Assembly: GCA_035935235.1 (NCBI GenBank)
Contig: DASYXG010000135.1
Span: forward strand, 1 to 19,962
Length of the DNA: 19,962 nt
Reading direction: 5' to 3'
Origin: DATARH01 sp035935235
Lineage (GTDB): Bacteria > Pseudomonadota > Alphaproteobacteria > ATCC43930 > CGMCC-115725
Positions within the stretch are counted from its first letter, which is position 1; each line of letters opens with the position of its first letter. Under the pieces are notes generated by a model. It did no database searches, was not told where the DNA came from, and was given only the letters and a program-made list of their open reading frames with translations. Below are positions 1 to 8,064 of this stretch, one piece after another. Position numbers and translations under genes: made by a program.

Positions 1-3
1 TGC

Positions 4-1602
4 TTACGTCTTTTCGACGTTCCAGAGGAGGAAGGCTGGAGCCGTGAGCACGCCTTTCAGGTTCTTGCGGAATGCGGTTTTCGGCATCCACTGACCCGTC
101 GGGATATAGGGAACGATCTCAAACGCGCGCAGCTGGATCGCATCCGCCAACTGCTTGCGCTCGTCGGCGCTCGTGGCGTTGATCCACTTGGTGCGCAACT
201 CTTCGATCTTGTCGTCGGTCGGCCAGCCGAAATGTCCCTTGTCGCCGTTGGTGCGCAACGCCGGGTTCTCCGCGGGGTCGATCAAATCGGCGCCAACCCA
301 GCCCGTGGCAAAGACGCTCCAGCCACCTTTATCCAGCGGCTCCTTGATGGCGCGGCGCGTCACCAGCGTGCCCCAATCCATCGATTGCACCTCGACGTTG
401 AGGCCGAGCTTTTTCATCAGGTCAGTGACAACGAGAGCCTGGGTGTGCGAGACCGGCTGATCGACGGCATCGAGGACGACGACTTTCTCGCCCTTGTATC
501 CGGAGTCGACCACCATCTTCTTCGCCTTGTCCCAGTCGCGCGGACCGGTCAGCGCCTGTGAGCCGGCGTTACTTTCGCTCGGTCCACCACAGGTGAAGAA
601 CGATGGGCAAAGCTCCCAATTGTCCTTGTCGCCGGCGAGCGCGGTGAGGAAATCCGTCTGGTCGGTCACCGCCATGACCGCCTGACGCAGCTTTTCGCTG
701 TTGAAGGGCGGCTGCAGGTGGTTGAACTTGACCATGATCGGCGCGGGGAGCGCGTCGGCTCGCTGGACGACGATGTCGGGGTTTGCCGCCAGAAGCGGCA
801 GCACGTCGGCCGGCGGATTTTCCCACCAGTCGGCCTCGCCGGCGTTGAGCGCGGCGACCTTGGTCATCGCGTCCGGGATGTAGAGCCACTCGACCCGGTC
901 GACCTTGACTACCTTGCCGCCCGAGGCCCAGCTCGGCGGCTCCTTGCGCGGCACATAATCGGCGTTCTTGACATAGACCACCTGGTGCCCGGGCTGGAAC
1001 TCGTCCTTGACGAACTTGAACGGCCCCGAGCCGATCGCCTCGGTGATCTGCTGAAACGGATCGGTGTTGGCGAGGTGCTCGGGCATCATGAATGGTGCGA
1101 GGCTCGAAACCTTGGCGAGCGCGTCGATCAGCAGCGAGAACGGCTCCTTCAGTTTGATCGAGAAGCTTTTCTCGCCGTCGGGCTTGATTTCGTCCAGCAC
1201 CAGCGCCAGCGACTGACCATGGGTGTCGCGCGCCATCCAGCGCTTCACCGAGGCAACGCAATCGGCGCCGCGCACGGGGCTGCCGTCGTGGAAGCCGAGC
1301 CCGTCGCGCAAGGTGAAATGATAGGCGAGCTTGTCGGGCGAGACGGAAAAGTCGCCGACCATCTGGGGATGCGACGCGAACTCCGCGTCCATCGCAAACA
1401 AGGTGTCGTAGACCATGTAGCCGTGATTGCGCGAGATGTAGGCAGTCGTCCAGATCGGATCGAGCACGCGCAAATCCGATTGCGCGATGAAGCGCAGGAT
1501 CTTCTTGTCGGCGGCGCTTTGGGCGCGGGCCAGGGGCGCGGCGGCAAGCAAGCCAGCCGATGCTGCGGCGACGCCAAAGGCGCGGCGGGTCAAATTGCGC
1601 AT
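4..1602 (-). CDS. Family-5 ABC transporter substrate-binding protein (paralogue 1)
   Basis: A periplasmic solute-binding protein of the peptide/nickel family (SBP_bac_5) that should capture a ligand and hand it to an inner-membrane ABC permease. The chosen start at 1602 gives 532 residues and follows a GGGAGGAG ribosome site; an in-frame ATG seven codons upstream would put that site inside the gene. The N-terminus has a twin-arginine signal (TRRAFG at residues 5-10, then a hydrophobic stretch) with a likely cut after ARA near residue 27. Family hallmarks include FTLRDGL, IGSGPFKF and the C-terminal VPYIPTGQ. It is homologous along its whole length to the binding protein at 1780-3378 and has exactly the same length. 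Both share a cysteine pair spaced C-x6-C (ELCPSFFTC here) that could form a disulfide. It is transcribed away from the importer operon, so it probably acts as an alternative receptor for it. The ligand cannot be told from sequence. Confidence 0.93.
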   Translation of the reverse strand: MRNLTRRAFGVAAASAGLLAAAPLARAQSAADKKILRFIAQSDLRVLDPIWTTAYISRNHGYMVYDTLFAMDAEFASHPQMVGDFSVSPDKLAYHFTLRDGLGFHDGSPVRGADCVASVKRWMARDTHGQSLALVLDEIKPDGEKSFSIKLKEPFSLLIDALAKVSSLAPFMMPEHLANTDPFQQITEAIGSGPFKFVKDEFQPGHQVVYVKNADYVPRKEPPSWASGGKVVKVDRVEWLYIPDAMTKVAALNAGEADWWENPPADVLPLLAANPDIVVQRADALPAPIMVKFNHLQPPFNSEKLRQAVMAVTDQTDFLTALAGDKDNWELCPSFFTCGGPSESNAGSQALTGPRDWDKAKKMVVDSGYKGEKVVVLDAVDQPVSHTQALVVTDLMKKLGLNVEVQSMDWGTLVTRRAIKEPLDKGGWSVFATGWVGADLIDPAENPALRTNGDKGHFGWPTDDKIEELRTKWINATSADERKQLADAIQLRAFEIVPYIPTGQWMPKTAFRKNLKGVLTAPAFLLWNVEKT

Positions 1603-1779
1603 GATCGAACTCCTCCCGTCCAACGGTTGGTCGAATTATCGTTGAGCAAGAACCACACCATAATTCGCGGACCCGGCATAGCTTTTGCGTAGCCTTGGCT
1701 ATCGGCGGAGTTTCGCGGTGTGAACGTGGACAAGTATGGCGTAAGGTCGCTCGAAAGCGTTGAGCGAACGGGAGGCAAT
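1603..1779. promoter_or_regulatory. Shared divergent control region with an 8-bp inverted repeat
   Basis: This 177-bp gap must drive both binding-protein genes. It holds a perfect inverted repeat, CGAATTAT at 1632-1639 and ATAATTCG at 1660-1667, AT-rich within GC-rich surroundings. On the minus strand GATAAT (1640-1635) resembles a -10 box, with a weaker TTATGG 17 bp upstream (1663-1658); transcription would start about 25 bases before the minus-strand ATG. The repeat overlaps these boxes, as an operator would. I found no convincing plus-strand sigma-70 promoter. Confidence 0.4.
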
Positions 1780-3378
1780 ATGCGCCATTTCTGGCGCCGG
1801 ACACGAATGGTCATGGCGTCCGGCCTTGTTTTATCTGCTGCGCTCTTGAGTAATGGACCGGCCGAGGCGGAGGAAACGACGCTGCGGTTCATCCCGCAAG
1901 CCGATCTGCGCAGCATCGATCCGATCTGGACCACCGCCTACGTCACGCGCAATTTCGGCTACATGGTCTTCGATACCTTGTTCGCGCTCGACAAGGATCT
2001 GAAGCCGCAACCGCAAATGGTCGACAAATGGTCGACCAGCGACGACCAGCTGACCTGGCGCTTCACGCTGCGCGATGGGCTCAAATGGCATGATGGGCAA
2101 CCGGTGCGCGCCGCCGATTGCGTTGCTTCGATCGAGCGATGGGGCAAGCGCGACCCGTTCGGTCAAAAATTGATGGAAGCCGTCGCCTCGATCTCCGCTG
2201 ACGACGACAAGACCTTTACCATTGCGTTGAAGACGCCCTTTCCGCTGATGCTCAACGCGCTTGGCAAATTGTCGAGCAACGTCCCGTTTATGATGCCCGA
2301 GCGGCTCGCCAAGACCGATCCGTTCCAGCAAATCCCGGAAGCGATCGGCTCGGGGCCGTTCAAGTTCGTCAAGGCCGAATGGGAGCCCGGGCATAAGGCC
2401 GTGTTCGTCAAGAACACCGACTATGTGCCACGCGCCGAACCGCCAAGCTTTGCCGCCGGCGGCAAGGTGGTCAAAGTCGACCGGGTCGAATGGCTTTATA
2501 TCCCCGACAGCGCCACCGCCTCGGCCGCGCTCAATGCCGGCGAGGCCGATTGGTACGAGCAGCCCCCGGCCGACCTCGCGCCGGTCCTCGCCCAAAATCC
2601 GGATGTCGTCGTCACCACGGTCGATCCGCTCGGCAATATGGGGGTACTGCGGTTCAACCAGCTGCAACCGCCTTTCGACAATCTGAAGATGCGCGAGGCG
2701 GTGCTGAACCTGGTCGACCAGAAGGACTACATGGCAGCCGTCGCCGGCGATCCGAAGTATTGGAAGACGTGCTACGCGCTGTTCATTTGCGGCACCCCAC
2801 TGGCGACAGATGCCGGCGCTGATGTGCTCGAGCACGCGCCGAATTTCGCCAAGGCGAAAGCACTGATCGCCGAAGCCGGTTACAAGGGCGAAAAGATCGT
2901 ACTGCTCGACGCCACCGATCAGCCGATCGTTCACGCCCAGGCGCTGGTGACCAACGCAGTGCTGACCAAGGCCGGGCTCAACGTCCAGGTCGACGCCAAC
3001 GATTGGGGCACGCTAATCACCCGCCGCGCCTCAAAGGAGCCGATCGACAAGGGCGGCTGGAACATGTTCCACACCTGGACCTCGGCGCCGGACATGCTAT
3101 CGCCGGCGCTCAACGGGCCGCTCCGCGCCAATGGCGCCCAAGCCTGGTTCGGCTGGCCCAACGATCCCAAGCTCGAAGCGCTGATCGACCAATGGTTCAA
3201 GGCGCCCGATCTCGCGGCACAGAAGGAACTGGCCAGCGCCATCCAGGTCGAAAACTACACCAACGAGATCGACTACGTTCCGACCGGACTGTTCCAGATA
3301 CCAACGGCTTACCGCAAAAACTTGAGCGGGATCATCGTCGCCCCCGTCGTATTCTTGTGGAACGTCGAGAAAAAATGA
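1780..3378 (+). CDS. Family-5 ABC transporter substrate-binding protein (paralogue 2, importer operon)
   Basis: Periplasmic binding protein of the dipeptide/oligopeptide/nickel importer family, first gene of the importer operon. The start at 1780 is preceded by GGGAGG at 1770-1775 and yields 532 residues; the frame is open back to a GTG at 1720, but that extension would hide the signal peptide. Residues 1-30 look like a Sec signal (WRR, a hydrophobic core, cut after AEA); its twin arginine lacks the rest of a Tat consensus, unlike the divergent paralogue. Shared family motifs include FTLRDGLKWHDG, IGSGPFKFVK and YVPTG, and a C-x6-C pair (KTCYALFIC) is conserved with the paralogue. The two ATPases and two permeases downstream supply the rest of a canonical importer. 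The substrate is unknown; peptides, opines or another small organic ligand are all compatible. Confidence 0.93.
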   Translation: MRHFWRRTRMVMASGLVLSAALLSNGPAEAEETTLRFIPQADLRSIDPIWTTAYVTRNFGYMVFDTLFALDKDLKPQPQMVDKWSTSDDQLTWRFTLRDGLKWHDGQPVRAADCVASIERWGKRDPFGQKLMEAVASISADDDKTFTIALKTPFPLMLNALGKLSSNVPFMMPERLAKTDPFQQIPEAIGSGPFKFVKAEWEPGHKAVFVKNTDYVPRAEPPSFAAGGKVVKVDRVEWLYIPDSATASAALNAGEADWYEQPPADLAPVLAQNPDVVVTTVDPLGNMGVLRFNQLQPPFDNLKMREAVLNLVDQKDYMAAVAGDPKYWKTCYALFICGTPLATDAGADVLEHAPNFAKAKALIAEAGYKGEKIVLLDATDQPIVHAQALVTNAVLTKAGLNVQVDANDWGTLITRRASKEPIDKGGWNMFHTWTSAPDMLSPALNGPLRANGAQAWFGWPNDPKLEALIDQWFKAPDLAAQKELASAIQVENYTNEIDYVPTGLFQIPTAYRKNLSGIIVAPVVFLWNVEKK

Positions 3379-3400
3379 CCATGGAGCCGAAGGCGGAATG

Positions 3401-3480
3401 GTCATCCCGACGAAAGTCGGGATCCATTAAGCTACTGCACTTGTGGTTGAGCGCACGGGTCCCGGCCTTCGCCGGGACGA
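3401..3480. repeat. REP-like double palindrome between binding-protein and permease genes
   Basis: Two short perfect hairpins sit side by side: TCCCGAC-GAAA-GTCGGGA at 3405-3422 and TCCCGGC-CTTC-GCCGGGA at 3460-3477. The block starts GTCATCCCGAC and ends GCCGGGACGA. This is the form of a widespread alphaproteobacterial intergenic palindromic repeat. Here it lies within the operon, where hairpins can protect the upstream message or reduce read-through, so that binding protein is made in excess over permease. That effect is inferred. Confidence 0.75.
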
Positions 3481-3496
3481 ACATCGGCTGACACCG

Positions 3497-4438
3497 ATGT
3501 TCACCTATATCGTTCGGCGCATTCTCGCGACCGTCCCGGTGATGGTGGTGGTCGCAATCTTCGTCTTCGCCCTCTTGCACCTGAGCCCCGGCGATCCGGC
3601 GGCGATCATCGCCGGCGACTCCGCCACCGACGCAGACATCGCCCGCATCCACGCCCAGCTCGGTCTCGATCGCCCGTTTTATGTCCAGTTCGTCGACTGG
3701 GCGTGGGGCCTGTTGCACGGCGATCTCGGCATCTCGATCTTCACCAACCTGCCCGTGCTAAAGCTGATCGGGCAGCGGATCGAGCCGACGATCGCGCTGA
3801 CCGTCTCGACGTTGATCATCTCGGTCCTGGTGGCCATTCCGCTCGGCATTCTCGCGGCGGCGAAGGCCGGAACCTGGATCGACCGTGTGGTGATGGTCTT
3901 TGCGGTACTCGGCTTTTCGGTGCCAGTATTCGTGCTGGCCTACGTGCTGATCTACATTTTCTCGATCGCGACCAGGCTGTTGCCGGTGCAGGGATATGTC
4001 GCGCCCGGCGACGGGTTGCGGCCGTTCCTGTCGCATCTGGTGATGCCGAGCATCGCCCTTGGCTTCGTTTATATCGCGCTGATCGCACGGATCACCCGGG
4101 CGAGCATGCTCGACGTGCTGGCTCAGGACTACATCCGCACCGCGCAGGCCAAGGGGCTGCCAAACGAGAATGTCCTGATCCGCCATGCGCTCCGAAACGC
4201 AGCGGTGCCGATCGCGACGATCATCGGCATCGGCGTCGCGCTGTTGATCGGCGGAGTCGTCGTCACCGAGACCGTGTTCGCGATCCCGGGGCTGGGCCGC
4301 CTGACGGTCGACGCGATCCTGCGCCGCGACTATCCGATCATCCAGGGCGTCATTCTGATCTTCTCGGCGGTCTACGTGCTGATCAATCTGTTGGTCGATC
4401 TGAGCTACGCCGTGCTCGACCCCCGTATTCGCTACTGA
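3497..4438 (+). CDS. ABC importer permease, DppB/OppB-like
   Basis: First inner-membrane permease of the importer, 313 residues, normal for the family. It begins MFTYIVRRIL, the classic DppB/OppB opening, with a membrane segment at about residues 9-29 followed by LSPGDPA. About six membrane segments are visible. The EAA coupling loop near residues 211-235 (DYIRTAQAKGL, then RHALRNA) contacts the ATPases. The frame is open further upstream, but this ATG matches the family start and removes a stretch encoded by the palindromic repeat. No good Shine-Dalgarno precedes it. Instead the start codon lies in the 3' arm of a perfect 7-bp hairpin, ACATCGG (3481-3487) against CCGATGT (3494-3500), which could limit initiation. 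The second permease starts 10 bp after the stop. Confidence 0.93.
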   Translation: MFTYIVRRILATVPVMVVVAIFVFALLHLSPGDPAAIIAGDSATDADIARIHAQLGLDRPFYVQFVDWAWGLLHGDLGISIFTNLPVLKLIGQRIEPTIALTVSTLIISVLVAIPLGILAAAKAGTWIDRVVMVFAVLGFSVPVFVLAYVLIYIFSIATRLLPVQGYVAPGDGLRPFLSHLVMPSIALGFVYIALIARITRASMLDVLAQDYIRTAQAKGLPNENVLIRHALRNAAVPIATIIGIGVALLIGGVVVTETVFAIPGLGRLTVDAILRRDYPIIQGVILIFSAVYVLINLLVDLSYAVLDPRIRY

Positions 4439-4448
4439 CACCAGTTCA

Positions 4449-5333
4449 ATGGCAGTTGCCCCCACCGACCTCACCCTGGCCGCCGCACCCGCCACACCGC
4501 GGGGCCGGATGGCGACCTATGTCCGCCGTCATCCGACCATCGTCGTCGGTGGCGGCCTGTTGGCGCTGATGGTGGCGATGGCGATCTTCGCGCCCTATCT
4601 CGGCACGGTCGATCCGCAGGCGCTGGCGCCGGCGAAGCGACTGAAATGGCCGTCGGCCGAGTATTGGTTCGGCACCGACATGTTCGGCCGCGATGTCTAC
4701 AGCCGCACGATCTACGGCGCGCGGGTATCGCTGGCGGTCGGCATCAGCGTGGCGCTGCTCGCGGTTGGCCTCGGCATGGCGATCGGGCTGGTGAGCGGGT
4801 TCAACCGCTGGGTCGATGCGATCGTCATGCGGGTGATGGACGGGCTGATGTCGATCCCGGCGATCCTGATCGCGATCGCCCTGATGGCGCTCAACCGCGC
4901 CAGCCTGCAGAATGTCATCTTGGCCATCACCGTCGCCGAGGTGCCGCGGGTGACGCGGCTCGTCCGCGGGGTGGTGCTGACCTTGCGTGAGCAGCCATAT
5001 GTCGAAGCGGCCATCGCGAGCGGCACCGTCAGCATCAAGATCCTGTGGCGGCATATCGTACCGAACACGATGGCGCCCGTACTGGTGCAGGGCACCTTTA
5101 TCGCCGCCTCGGCGATGATCACCGAGGCGATCCTGTCGTTTATCGGCGCAGGCACGCCACCCACCATCCCCAGCTGGGGCAATATCATGGCCGAGGGACG
5201 CAGCCTGTTTCAGCTCGCCTACTACATCGTGCTGTTCCCCGGAATCATGCTGTCGGTCACGGTGCTTGGGATCAATCTGCTGGGCGATGGGCTGCGCGAC
5301 GCGCTCGACCCGCGCCTCGCCCGGCGCCTGTAG
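4449..5333 (+). CDS. ABC importer permease, DppC/OppC-like
   Basis: Second inner-membrane permease, 294 residues, pairing with the protein encoded just upstream to form the channel. A cytoplasmic N-terminal tail of about 30 residues is followed by a first membrane segment (residues ~32-52) and the DppC-type periplasmic stretch with FGTDMFGRDVYSR, diagnostic of this subfamily. The EAA loop lies near residues 180-205 (EQPYVEAAIASG, then RHIVPN). The C-terminal GDGLRDALDPRL is typical. The ATG lies 10 bp after the previous stop and the ATPase gene starts 7 bp after this one ends, so the genes are very likely co-transcribed. Confidence 0.94.
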   Translation: MAVAPTDLTLAAAPATPRGRMATYVRRHPTIVVGGGLLALMVAMAIFAPYLGTVDPQALAPAKRLKWPSAEYWFGTDMFGRDVYSRTIYGARVSLAVGISVALLAVGLGMAIGLVSGFNRWVDAIVMRVMDGLMSIPAILIAIALMALNRASLQNVILAITVAEVPRVTRLVRGVVLTLREQPYVEAAIASGTVSIKILWRHIVPNTMAPVLVQGTFIAASAMITEAILSFIGAGTPPTIPSWGNIMAEGRSLFQLAYYIVLFPGIMLSVTVLGINLLGDGLRDALDPRLARRL

Positions 5334-5340
5334 GTCAGCC

Positions 5341-6402
5341 GTGTCGGTGGTGGAACAATTGACGCCGGCAACAGTGGCCGAGATCGGCGCGTCGCCCGCT
5401 GCCACGCCGGCGATGCCGCTGCTCGATGTCGACGACTTGCACACCTGGTTCTTTACCCGCGACGGCGTGGTGCGCGCCGTCGATGGCGTGTCGTTCCGGG
5501 TGATGCCGGGAGAGACCTTGGCGATCGTTGGCGAGTCCGGCTGTGGCAAGAGCGTCACCGCCTTGTCCATGTTGCGACTGGTACCGTCGCCGCCGGGGCG
5601 GATTGTCTCGGGCTCGATCCGCTTTGAGGGACGCGACCTCCTGTCGCTCAGCGACGCGGAGATGCGGGACATCCGCGGCAACCATATATCGATGATCTTT
5701 CAGGAGCCGATGACCTCGCTGAACCCGGTGATGACGATCGGGCGGCAGATCGGCGAAATACTGATGCTGCATCAGAAGCTCAGCCGCCCCCGAGCGCGCG
5801 CTCGGGCGGTGGAGATGCTTCGGCTCGTCCACATTCCCGAGCCCGAGCGCCGCATCGAGCAATACCCTCACGAGCTATCCGGCGGGATGCGACAGCGCGT
5901 GATGATCGCGATGGCGCTGGCCTGTAATCCGAAACTGCTCATCGCCGACGAACCGACGACCGCGCTCGATGTGACGATCCAGGCGCAAATCCTCGATCTG
6001 ATGCGCGAATTGAAGCAGAAGATCGACGCCGCGATCATCCTCATTACCCATGATCTCGGGGTCGTCGCCGAGATGGCCGAGCGGGTCGTCGTCATGTATG
6101 CCGGGCGCAAGGCGGAAGAGGCGCCGGTCAGGGCGCTGTTTCGCCGGCCTCTTCATCCCTATACCAAGGGGCTGCTCGGCTCGGTGCCCCGGCTCGGCGT
6201 CGCCTCGGCCGAGGGCCCGCCGCGTCTGGTCGAAATTCCCGGCACCGTGCCGTCCTTGAAAGAACCGATCGCCGGCTGCCCGTTCGCGGCGCGCTGCTCG
6301 TTCGCCACCGACATTTGCCGCTACCAGATGCCCGCTTTCGAGGAAAAGGAACCCGGCCACTACGCCGCGTGCTTCCATTCCGACGCGGTGGGGGCGGTAT
6401 GA
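5341..6402 (+). CDS. ABC importer ATP-binding subunit, DppD/OppD-like
   Basis: First ATPase of the importer, 353 residues from a GTG at 5341. That start is chosen because it lies just after the permease stop; an in-frame ATG at 5413, right before the conserved domain, is the alternative, and neither has a strong ribosome site. The ATPase motifs are complete: Walker A GESGCGKS (64-71), Q-loop Q121, signature LSGGM (179-183), Walker B LLIADE (199-204) and switch histidine H237. The C-terminal oligopeptide-transporter extension carries four cysteines, C313, C319, C326 and C344 (C-x5-C-x6-C-x17-C), a pattern reported to hold an iron-sulfur cluster in some peptide importers. Its stop overlaps the next start (ATGA), pointing to coupled translation with the second ATPase. 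Confidence 0.92.
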   Translation: MSVVEQLTPATVAEIGASPAATPAMPLLDVDDLHTWFFTRDGVVRAVDGVSFRVMPGETLAIVGESGCGKSVTALSMLRLVPSPPGRIVSGSIRFEGRDLLSLSDAEMRDIRGNHISMIFQEPMTSLNPVMTIGRQIGEILMLHQKLSRPRARARAVEMLRLVHIPEPERRIEQYPHELSGGMRQRVMIAMALACNPKLLIADEPTTALDVTIQAQILDLMRELKQKIDAAIILITHDLGVVAEMAERVVVMYAGRKAEEAPVRALFRRPLHPYTKGLLGSVPRLGVASAEGPPRLVEIPGTVPSLKEPIAGCPFAARCSFATDICRYQMPAFEEKEPGHYAACFHSDAVGAV

Positions 6403-7433
6403 GCGTGACCGAGGTCGCTCCGCTGCTGTCGGTCAAAGGGCTGGTCAAGCATTTCCCCGTCAGGAAGGGGCTGTTGCGCCGTACGGTCGGTCAGGTTCAT
6501 GCGATCGACGACATCTCATTCGACATCGCGCCCGGCGAGACGCTCGGTCTGGTCGGCGAAAGCGGCTGCGGCAAATCGACGACCGGCAAGGCGATCCTCA
6601 AGCTTATCGACCCCACGGCGGGTGAGATCAGCATAGGCGGTGAACGCATCGACCGGTTGTCGCGGCGCGAGATGCGCCCCTATCGACGGCAGCTGCAGGT
6701 GGTTTTTCAGGACCCGTATTCCTCGCTCAACCCGCGCCTCAAGATCCGCGACATCATCGCCGAGCCGCTGGTCAATTACGGCGTTGGTGGAGGAAAGGCG
6801 ATCGCCGAGAGAGTGGAGGAGCTGGCCGGCAAGGTCGGGTTGCGCCCCGATACGCTCGACCGCTACCCGCACGAATTTTCGGGGGGACAGCGCCAGCGGA
6901 TCGGTATCGCCCGCGCGCTGGCGCTGCACCCGAGCCTCATCGTCTGCGACGAGCCGGTGTCGGCGCTCGACGTGTCGGTGCAAGCGCAGGTGATCAATCT
7001 GCTCGTCGATTTGCAACGCGAGTTTTCGCTCGCATACCTGTTTATCGCCCACGACATCGCGGTGGTCGAACACATCAGTCACCGCGTCGCGGTGATGTAT
7101 CTCGGCAAGATCGTCGAGATCGCCGAGCGCGCCGAGCTTTTTACCCGGCCGCAACACCCCTACACCGAGGCGTTATTGTCGGCGGTGCCGCTGCCGGACC
7201 CCGACATTCCCAAGAAACGGATCGTCCTGCAGGGAGATGTGCCGAGCCCGATCAACCCGCCGCCGGGGTGCCGCTTTCACACTCGCTGCCCCTATGCCTT
7301 CGACCGCTGCGCGGTGGAAGAGCCGGAGTTGCGTGAAATCTCCAGCGGTCACCAAGTAGCCTGTCACCTACGGCAGCCGCTTTTGCCGGACCCAGGCATA
7401 ACGCAGAGCATCGCCGCCGGGTCGGCGAACTGA
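6399..7433 (+). CDS. ABC importer ATP-binding subunit, DppF/OppF-like
   Basis: Second ATPase of the importer, 344 residues, overlapping the previous gene by 4 bases. A G-rich run precedes the ATG. It has Walker A GESGCGKST (53-61), signature FSGGQRQR (160-167), Walker B LIVCDEP (180-186) and switch histidine H218. The N-terminal KHFPVRKGLLRRTVG is the hallmark of the DppF/OppF half rather than DppD. The C-terminal extension repeats the four-cysteine pattern of its partner with identical spacing (C291, C297, C304, C322), so both halves of the heterodimer could hold a cluster. It is the last gene of the operon; a 7-bp stem follows at 7435-7457, just before the oppositely transcribed cytochrome gene ends. 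Confidence 0.94.
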   Translation: MSVTEVAPLLSVKGLVKHFPVRKGLLRRTVGQVHAIDDISFDIAPGETLGLVGESGCGKSTTGKAILKLIDPTAGEISIGGERIDRLSRREMRPYRRQLQVVFQDPYSSLNPRLKIRDIIAEPLVNYGVGGGKAIAERVEELAGKVGLRPDTLDRYPHEFSGGQRQRIGIARALALHPSLIVCDEPVSALDVSVQAQVINLLVDLQREFSLAYLFIAHDIAVVEHISHRVAVMYLGKIVEIAERAELFTRPQHPYTEALLSAVPLPDPDIPKKRIVLQGDVPSPINPPPGCRFHTRCPYAFDRCAVEEPELREISSGHQVACHLRQPLLPDPGITQSIAAGSAN

Positions 7434-7434
7434 G

Positions 7435-7457
7435 GCGATCGCATCCGGCCCGATCGC
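7435..7457. terminator. Possible bidirectional stem-loop between convergent genes
   Basis: GCGATCG (7435-7441) pairs with CGATCGC (7451-7457) across a 9-base loop in the 28-bp gap between the ATPase and cytochrome stops. There is no T-tract, so it is not a classical intrinsic terminator; position is its main support. Confidence 0.25.
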
Positions 7458-7461
7458 GGCG

Positions 7462-7773
7462 TCAGCGTAGCGAAGCGATATAGGCAAGCAAATCGGCGAT
7501 CTCGGCCCGACTCAGCGACAGTTGCGGCATCGCGCCGTGGGGGTGCTCCAAGAATACCCTGAGTTGGTCGGGCGTCTTGTTGTCATGCGCGATGGCGCGG
7601 AAGCTGGGCGGGCCCTGCAGGGCCGGTCCGCCGGATGCGCCGGGAACGACGTGGCAACTGGCGCACCATACTTGCGCCAGTTGCGCCCCATGCGTCGCGT
7701 CGTCAGCTACGGCCGGCGCGGCCAGCACGCTCACCGCGAGCCCGGCCGAGGCCGCCAGCATCATTTTGTTCAA
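7462..7773 (-). CDS. Small periplasmic mono-haem cytochrome c
   Basis: A 103-residue precursor with a Sec signal (residues 1-23, cut after AVA) and one haem-binding motif CASCH at 37-41. M82, in HGAMPQL, is the probable second axial ligand, followed by the usual C-terminal helix (EIADLLAYIASL). This is a class I c-type electron carrier, about 80 residues when mature. The start is TTG at 7773, preceded by GGAGGAG with 8-base spacing; the ATG touching that site reads only three codons before a stop and is out of frame, and the next in-frame ATG is three codons inside. It stands alone, converging with the importer operon and diverging from the dioxygenase gene, so its redox partner is unknown. 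It could serve a periplasmic dehydrogenase encoded elsewhere. Confidence 0.88.
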   Translation of the reverse strand: MNKMMLAASAGLAVSVLAAPAVADDATHGAQLAQVWCASCHVVPGASGGPALQGPPSFRAIAHDNKTPDQLRVFLEHPHGAMPQLSLSRAEIADLLAYIASLR

Positions 7774-8064
7774 GAGACCATCTCCTCCGCTCGTGCCGCA
7801 AGGTCATCCATCCTAGCGCGGCCCGCGTTGATCTGTATCAGAGCCGACGTTCCTCGGCGCTGATTGCACGCTTCGTGCTCCCGCATATCAGCTCTGGCTT
7901 CGAGGTCCGGGGATGACGATCGGTTGGTCCACCGGCACCGCAATTGACGAACCTCACGGCGCTCGCGAAGTATAAAGCCCACTGCGCGCGTTCCGACGAG
8001 GGTCAAATCCGGCGCGCCACTCCGGCGAACGGTAGAGGGTCGCTTCTAAGGCATCAGGAACGAT
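7774..8064. promoter_or_regulatory. Divergent intergenic region, cytochrome c / dioxygenase
   Basis: This 291-bp gap separates two divergent genes and contains no convincing reading frame. On the plus strand TTGACG (7944-7949) and an AT-rich GTATAAA (7970-7976) suggest a promoter for the dioxygenase, but the 20-21 bp spacer is too long for a good sigma-70 site; the shifted box AAGTAT gives 18 bp. I see no clear repeat or operator. Confidence 0.3.

Noticed and set aside
1720..1779. GTG start 20 codons upstream for the operon binding protein
   Set aside because: It would place a charged stretch before the signal peptide; ATG 1780 has GGGAGG correctly spaced.
569..1804. 411-codon minus-strand open frame overlapping the first binding-protein gene
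   Set aside because: Arg/Ala-rich shadow in another frame of a well-supported gene; no domain, no ribosome site.
4446..5681. 411-codon minus-strand open frame opposite the second permease
   Set aside because: High-GC antisense frame rich in Arg/Asp/His/Gln; the plus strand encodes a full DppC-like permease.
3497..7433. Naming the importer dppBCDF
   Set aside because: Family is clear, but dipeptide, oligopeptide, glutathione, opine and nickel systems share these sequences; substrate is unknown.
7774..7784. Tiny leader peptide (ATG GTC TCT TGA) before the cytochrome c gene
   Set aside because: Its ATG abuts the Shine-Dalgarno with no spacer, so initiation is unlikely; the TTG 8 bases away fits.
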